Shown: positions 58,671 through 64,000 of the stretch, piece after piece
Layout of the letters: every line of letters starts with the position of its first letter
Position numbering within the stretch: position 1 is the first letter of the stretch
From: Agroathelia rolfsii
Taxonomy: Eukaryota; Basidiomycota; Agaricomycetes; Amylocorticiales; Amylocorticiaceae
Direction: 5' to 3'
DNA length: 64,000 nucleotides
Assembly: GCA_018343915.1 (NCBI GenBank)
Contig: JABRWF010000002.1
Span: 3,472,001 to 3,536,000, forward strand
Translations under genes and position numbers: made by a program
Notes under the pieces: model-generated
Seen by the model: only the letters and a program-made list of their open reading frames with translations
Database searches by the model: none
What the model was told of the DNA's origin: nothing

Positions 58671-58875
58671 TTGGTCAAAAGGCCTGCATGAATTTCATTA
58701 AAAGATGCATAAGTTTGGTCAAAAGACCTGTGTGAATTTCGTCAATGGACCCGCAGTTTTGGTTTAAAGACCCGCATGAATTTTCGTCAATAGACGCGCA
58801 AGTTGGTCACAAGACCCGCAGTTTTGGTCCAAAGACCCGCATGGATTTCGTCAAAAGGACGTGCAAGTTGGTCAG
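58671..58875. repeat. 44-bp minisatellite, about 4.5 units
   Basis: TTGGTC-like unit starts at 58671, 58715, 58759, 58803, 58824 and 58868: steps of 44, 44, 44, 21 and 44 bp. Units share TTGGTCAAAAGACCCGCATG followed by AATTTCGTCAA and a GACGCGCAAG-like end. One unit is a partial. Confidence 0.85.
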
Positions 58876-59578
58876 CATCAATGATGGCGGCAAAGTCTTT
58901 GTCATGCTTGAAATTTGGACACTTCTCTAATCAAGTGTCAAGGCGCATTGGCATAGTGTGCATTACAAGCAGTTAAGACGGTAAGGAAAGTGTCAGCAGG
59001 TGAAAAACAAGAAAGCGAGCGCGGTCAGTGCTGGCAGCTGCAGAGAGAGAAGGTGCAGCCGCCAGCACCGGCACGCGCGGGCCAAAAACCACCGCTTTGC
59101 GCCGCCGTCGTGCCTCCTTGGCGCAAAGCATCCATCTTCATCCAGACCGTCCATTTTGTCGCACGCATACATTCATTTCTTCTCATTGCTAATCATCATT
59201 TCTCTCCGATTCCTTATTTACTGTTTGTCGCTCGTTCCTACATTGGTCACTCACTATTATTCTATTCTATTCCCGTCTTGCCGTGATTGCTGACTGGGCA
59301 TATTAAGCCCAGGCCTAATTCCGCCGCCCCTCTGACCCGCCTTCAACCTTACAGTGGCCGGGCGGACTCAACTCCCTGTCATTAGTCTTGACACATGACT
59401 TTCTTTTATTGAAATCAGTGCTCTGGATTGGTGATATTTGATGTCCATTATAACACGGGATGCCGACTTGGAGTCATCATGATTACATGGGAGTTTATCA
59501 TTCAAAATACTATTTAAAGCTCTACAAAGAGGCTGCCGATACCATACCACTCCCTTGCCATATTCTTATTACTCCAAT

Positions 59579-61660
59579 ATGGCCGGTTCCGAGCCCACTG
59601 CGAGCTCTCACCCTCAACTCTCATTGGAGAGTGTGAGCGCTCGCAAAAAAGCAGAGCAACAGTCAATCCTTAATCGCTTCCCGGACTGGCGCTTGCCCGA
59701 GGTGCCTTCTCCCGATGTGTTAGACATCTCCACTGTTGTACTTTCCAGATTGTCGGATCGGGAGCGCCAAATTGTTGCTTATGACGCCGTGGACCTCGTG
59801 GATCGTATCAAAAATCGCGAATACGCTGCCGTCGAAGTCCTAACGGCATTCTGCAAAGTCGCAACAGCGGCTCATGAGACTACTAACTGCCTCACGGAGA
59901 TTTTCTTTGAAGAGGGACTCAGACGTGCTGAAGAGCTAGATAAGCATCTTGAGACTACCGGCCAGGTCGTCGGACCACTGCATGGCCTTCCTATTTCCGT
60001 AAAGGATCATATCCTTCTCAAAGGATCGTCGACGGATGCAATATACATAAAATCAGCGTTCGACGGGCCTTCAGATCGAGATGCGCCCGTTATAGCTCAA
60101 CTACGCAGAGCTGGAGCAGTGTTTTACGCCAAGACAAACCTTCCTCAAACACTTATGGTTTGTGATCTGGCTTTCCTAGTGAACATCACTCGAATTCTGA
60201 TTCCATGTGCAGTCGATCGAGTGCGATAATAATACATTTGGAAGGACAGTCAACCCCTATAACAGAAATCTATCATCTGGAGGTAGTACTGGGGGAGAAG
60301 GTTCTCTCATTGCTTGCCGTGGTAGTCCACTCGGGCTTGTAGGTGTTATTTTCATGGATAAGCGTTTTTATTTTGAACGCTGATTATAAAATGACAGGGA
60401 ACCGATATTGGTGGTAGCATTGTGAGCTTATTTTACCCATTGTACAAACTACTAATACCTAATTGTATGGCTTGAAGCGTATTCCCAGCGCTTACTGCGG
60501 CATCTATGGATTAAAGCCTTCGGTGGGCAGGCTGCCTAAAGATGGCATAATTGGGATAACCCCGGGCAACGAATTTGTACAGGGAGTCTTGGGTCCAATG
60601 GCATCATCTGCTCGCTCTCTTGCTCTATGTGCGCAGGTTCTGCTCGATGGCGAGCCATGGCTTGTAGAGCCTGCTGTGCTCCCGATGCCATGGCAGCAAT
60701 CTATCATTGACGCCTATGATGATTCTCGCAAGATCTCAGTTGCTATTTTATGGTAAGACCTTGAATTTAATGAATCGCTGAGGCTATGCATTGAACCCGT
60801 GAAAAGGGATGATGGTGTTGTTGCTCCTCATCCTCCTATCTATGATGCCTTGCGCAAGATGCAACAAGCCCTCGTCGCTTCTGGTCACGAAGTAATCGAT
60901 TGGGAACCCGTAGATCATTTGCATGCATCAGAGCTTATCGTGGGTATCGTATATCATCCTTATCTTGGATATCACGCGCTAATATGTCAGAATCATGCAG
61001 GTATCATGTTACTTTCCCGAAAGTGGGAGCATGTACAGGGATGCTATGGCAGGTATCGAGCCTGCAATGCCTCAGACAGAATGGATTTTATCCCTGGCGC
61101 ACTTGCTCGGTGGTGGCAAAACCAAATCTATACAGGAAGGTTTTGAACTCAACCTTGCCCGCGAGGCGTTCCGTACAAAAATCGCTGAGCAGTGGAATAA
61201 CACAAGCAAGAGGACCACTTCAGGAAAACCTGTGGATGTTGTTCTTTGTCCAGCGTACGTAAAAATTTCCTGGGCTCTTGAGCAAGCACTAATGCACGAT
61301 ATATCTGCAGTGCACCTACTTTGGCAGCACCCCATGACACTAGTCGATGGCTGAATTACACGTACGTTACAAGTCATTGCCTATATTCAAACGTTGGTTA
61401 ATAGGCAAATTAGCTCCTATTGGAACCTCCTTGACTATTCTGCGGCAGTTTTTCCTGTTGGACGATTGACACCTGAATCTGTCCCGAGCCTCAGTGCATA
61501 CCCCAGAGACGTGCCTCGCAATGCGACCGAGGAGCTTATCAGTGCTCAATGGAATGCTGAAACCTACATGAATGCCCCGATCAGTCTGCAGATAGTCGGG
61601 AGACGTCTGCAAGAGGAAAAAGTACTCGGTATCCTCAATTTGTTGGAGGCGCTGTTGTAA
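59579..61660 (+). CDS. Amidase D, amidase-signature family, 8 exons
   Basis: Exons: 59579-60157, 60213-60338, 60398-60421, 60478-60752, 60807-60939, 61001-61254, 61311-61361, 61414-61660, giving 562 codons without a stop. The ATG at 59579 gives the 579-nt first exon seen in A-C. Triad: K142 (GLPISVKDH), cis-Ser S218 (GGSTGGEG), nucleophile S242 (GTDIGGSI, 24-nt exon). Differences: CRGSPLG instead of CHGSPLG, PESGSMY instead of PEGGEMY, LAHLLGGGKTK (two residues longer) and RWLNYT instead of RWW/RWG. Several of these surround the usual substrate pocket, so specificity may differ. In exon 6 and the last exon it is somewhat closer to A than to B/C. It converges on the WD40 gene with 204 bp between stops. 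Confidence 0.9.
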
Positions 61661-61864
61661 GGCGGGTTCGCAGGCAAAAGACCTGACACGGGTAAGGTTC
61701 AGAGATAACAAATAGGTATCATTGCAAAAGATTAGGCAAGCATAGGCGAAAGAAATATGATGTCTGGATAAATCAAGAAGTAGAAATACAACCGATGCTG
61801 ACTAAAAAGAAAATCATAATTTATGCATGCATGAACGAAGAGGATGAAAAAAACAATATCCATA
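61661..61864. other. Convergent 3' spacer between D and the WD40 gene
   Basis: 204 bp between the two stop codons, with no feature recognised beyond A-rich stretches suitable for poly(A) signals on both strands. Confidence 0.5.
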
Positions 61865-64000
61865 TCAGTTCTGCTCAGACAGGCTAGGTATTTGATTGAC
61901 ATCCACTATGCCAACGTCGTTGTTCTCTAGAGCTACCGCAATACGATTGAATCCACCAGATTGTTGCCAGGCGATTTCAAATATAGCAGGTTGTTGTGAG
62001 CCAGAATGCCACTCCCAAACTTGTTTGGCAGACTAGGAAGAAAATGCGTCAAGCCCGATGTCTAGTCTTTAGAAAATGCTAGTACTCTTACTTCAACTTC
62101 GTGGATATATAGCCAACCGCTTCCACCACCTGCAGCTATGTATTTGCCGTCATCACTGAAAGCAAGTGTGTAAACTGGCTTCGTGTGATCGCCATACGTT
62201 TTTACGCATTGGCCAGTCTCGGAATCCCATAACCTTACGGTTTTATCGAATGAAACCCTTTCATCCAAAATAAATCGTATTAGTCGTGAAAACAATTGAT
62301 CAGATGAAATAGGTACTCACGACCCCACCTGCTCATTGGCTCCAGCGGGCGTATTTGGCCGCCATGCGATGCCACAAACGGCAGCCCAATGGCCAACACA
62401 CAATATTGGTCTTCCCTGGAGGTCGGTAGATGCCGTAGGATCGGCTCCGGGAAGGAAGGCTGGAGGAAGTTTCCATATCCTTACTGTACCATCGTCTGAA
62501 CAAGTTGCGAACTTGGTACGATCGTGGTTTAATTCCACTTGGTTTACGTCCATCTTAGGGTTATGTCCTCTATCGATTTTTCAGAAAACGATATGCAACC
62601 GGTGGGCAAAGGGAACCTACGTGAAGCGTGTCAATGGCTGTTGTTGGTCTATCCTCATTATGTTGATGACGCCATCAGAACCCGAGGTGAAGAATGTATT
62701 GTCATCTATCCACGCTACATCCAGAACACACTCTAAACACGAATATAAGTTATAGGCAATTTGAACAAAGAAACAAAACGTGCCTCTGTGACATCTCCAT
62801 GAAGACTGGAATCTTCGATTTATGACATCCCAAACACAAGTCAATCCGTCTAAACTCGCTGTCAAGACCATTCGGCTATTTGGCGAAAATCTAACAGCAA
62901 ACAAAGGACCCTACGCAAAAATGTCGGCAAGGGTATCGAAACCACCAAAAAGTGATAACCACACGTACCTCGTGGCGCTCTCCAGAGTAATAAAGCTCGC
63001 CAGACGGTGATAAAATCCGTAGGACTGCATCATAGGAGCCAATACCCAAAAAAGAGCCATCAGGACTCCATTGCAACGCCGTAACATCCGAGTCGTCATC
63101 TTTAGCAAAGTCCGTATATGATTTGGGAGGTGGATATTCAACAGATTTAGAGGGGCGTTCTGGTAATTCCCAGATATTAACAACGCCATCTTTTGAGCTA
63201 TTCAGATATGCCACAGGAATATTGAGATATATATAAGTTTTGACTAGTCCGAAGATGCACTAACCCTGTAGCAAGTACTTGGGGATGATGGGGATTCCAG
63301 GCACAGTTAAAGACCTGGATAATGTGAGGTGGCAGTTTCCTGTATTTGTATACCAAAAGCTAACCTCTTTTTTATGAGACACTAAAAGTGTCATCGCATC
63401 TTGATCCGGTGTAGCTGGCTTTGGTTTCGATTTAGAGGATACAGATTTTACGAGAGCAGCTTTTTTGGATACTGAGAGGTCTTAATGAATTGAAGTAAGA
63501 TTTTAGATACAAATAGCGTACAATCGGCTTCCGTGGCATCTGCATCGCGTCGCTGCCTCTTTTCATCATGAGCATCAGTTTCTACAGCAGGTGAGGCTGT
63601 GCCAGCCTTGCGTTTTGTAGATGAAACTGGCTCGGATGAGCCGTTGAGTTTGTGTGTCTCAACAGTAATCAAAGGAGCTATAGATGATTCATTCCATGCA
63701 GGGCGTGGTGGAGGTGGCTCTGCTGAGCAAACATGTGGTTGGAGAAGACTAAACCCGGTTTGGCATTTTGTCGAGAGCTCATCAGCCTTCCAGTGCGTTT
63801 CAACCTCAACGTAAAGCAGTGCTTTGGCGAGAAGTTCTACGAGTTCTCCGCGACGTATATGCTTTTCAAAGTGTTGTGATTCCTTCAGGTGGCTCTCGTT
63901 GCACATGGTAAATGCCGTGTGCTTGAAGCCTAGTAGAAGCAGCCAAAGTCGATCTTAGTCGGAGACACGCGAAGCCAACAAGGTAGACAATATTTTACCA
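61865..64000 (-). CDS. TBL1/Sif2-like WD40 repeat protein (LisH + WD40), first exon off the window
   Basis: Exons on minus: 63929-63522, 63480-63381, 63339-63265, 63197-62969, 62910-62784, 62732-62621, 62569-62321, 62257-62092, 62032-61865 (stop TGA 61867-61865); 63930-63998 is a likely intron with two exon bases left. About 544 codons are visible. The N-terminal GFKHTAFT...[21 protein letters not shown] is the LisH/F-box-like region of TBL1; a Lys/Arg-rich linker (KRKAG...[10 protein letters not shown]) follows, then WD40 repeats: [91 protein letters not shown] and a degenerate last repeat. By family it is a scaffold of histone-deacetylase co-repressor complexes (TBL1/TBLR1; Sif2 of yeast Set3C) in the nucleus. 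One intron appears GC-AG (62783-62733). Confidence 0.88.

Larger units (their letters stand above)
57434..59578. other. Intergenic region C-D
   Basis: 57434-57770 is the 3' flank homologous to that of B. 58200-58450 is GC-rich and holds the shared hairpin (58312-58330). 58671-58875 is a 44-bp tandem repeat. 59000-59300 has overlapping open frames on one strand, GC-rich then T-rich, without recognisable motifs, so I do not call a gene. The final 180 bp should hold the promoter of D. Confidence 0.5.

Noticed and set aside
59000..59293. Two overlapping ~97-codon frames in the C-D spacer
   Set aside because: The two frames encode unrelated peptides with no motif, and no plausible splice partner or paralogue was found. 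Composition alone (GC-rich then T-rich) explains the lack of stops.
59555..59578. Upstream start for amidase D (eight extra codons)
   Set aside because: The codon at 59555 is TTG, not ATG. The ATG at 59579 gives the 579-nt first exon conserved in all four paralogues.
1..64000. tRNA or rRNA genes
   Set aside because: No cloverleaf with A/B boxes and no rRNA-like conserved stretch was noticed by eye. The tRNA-Met-like 15 nt at 36869 is a primer-binding site, not a gene.

Overview
The window looks like nuclear DNA of a filamentous fungus, most likely a basidiomycete (Agaricomycete-like). Genes carry many short spliceosomal introns (41-76 nt, GT-AG, with one GC-AG case). The host genes are fungal types: acetamidase-like amidases and a TBL1/Sif2-type WD40 protein. 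The rest is AT-rich, nested LTR-retrotransposon debris. The species assignment is inference.

Layout: (1) 1-206, minus strand: start of an unidentified gene that leaves the window on the left. (2) 658-6050: two complete, tandem amidase-signature genes (A and B), each with eight exons. (3) About 6507-54421: some 48 kb of nested LTR elements. The base is two copies, on the minus strand, of a Ty3/Gypsy element (here 'G2'). Inserted into them are a Ty1/Copia element on the minus strand and many solo LTRs of five or six families. To the left is one Tf1/sushi-type chromovirus with gag, pol and a chromodomain. I could peel the nest apart using 5-bp target-site duplications (TSDs) at 28 insertions. 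After removing the guests, net lengths agree very well: the two Copia LTRs are 365 and 365 bp, the two G2 LTRs 785 and 787 bp, and four LTR-4 copies 600-601 bp. (4) 55318-61660: two more complete amidases (C and D) of the same design. (5) 61865-64000, minus strand: most of a TBL1/Sif2-like WD40 gene, convergent with D; its first exon lies outside the window.

All four amidases keep the Ser-cisSer-Lys catalytic residues at the same positions (K142, S218, S242). Each has a 24-nt microexon encoding the nucleophile-serine motif. B and C are closest to each other and share a near-identical tract that includes an intron. The transposon block therefore split what was probably one tandem amidase array into two pairs.

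None of the retroelement reading frames is intact. The lesions I checked (stops, lost catalytic Asp, lost zinc-knuckle Cys) are almost all C-to-T or G-to-A changes. All nine imperfect TSDs differ by a single transition, which points to RIP-like or methylation-driven mutation.

The most unusual signal is in the LTRs. LTR-1 (chromovirus) and the G2 LTR, two otherwise dissimilar families, both contain a well-formed fungal-size intron of 57-61 nt just downstream of a TATA box. The donor-side and acceptor-side copies of a CTTCAG-containing motif both match one upstream stem arm, and a poly(A) signal lies inside the intron. The chromovirus also has a PBS-like site complementary to its own predicted RNA 5' end (self-priming), and the Copia element has a PBS matching the middle of initiator tRNA-Met (half-tRNA priming).
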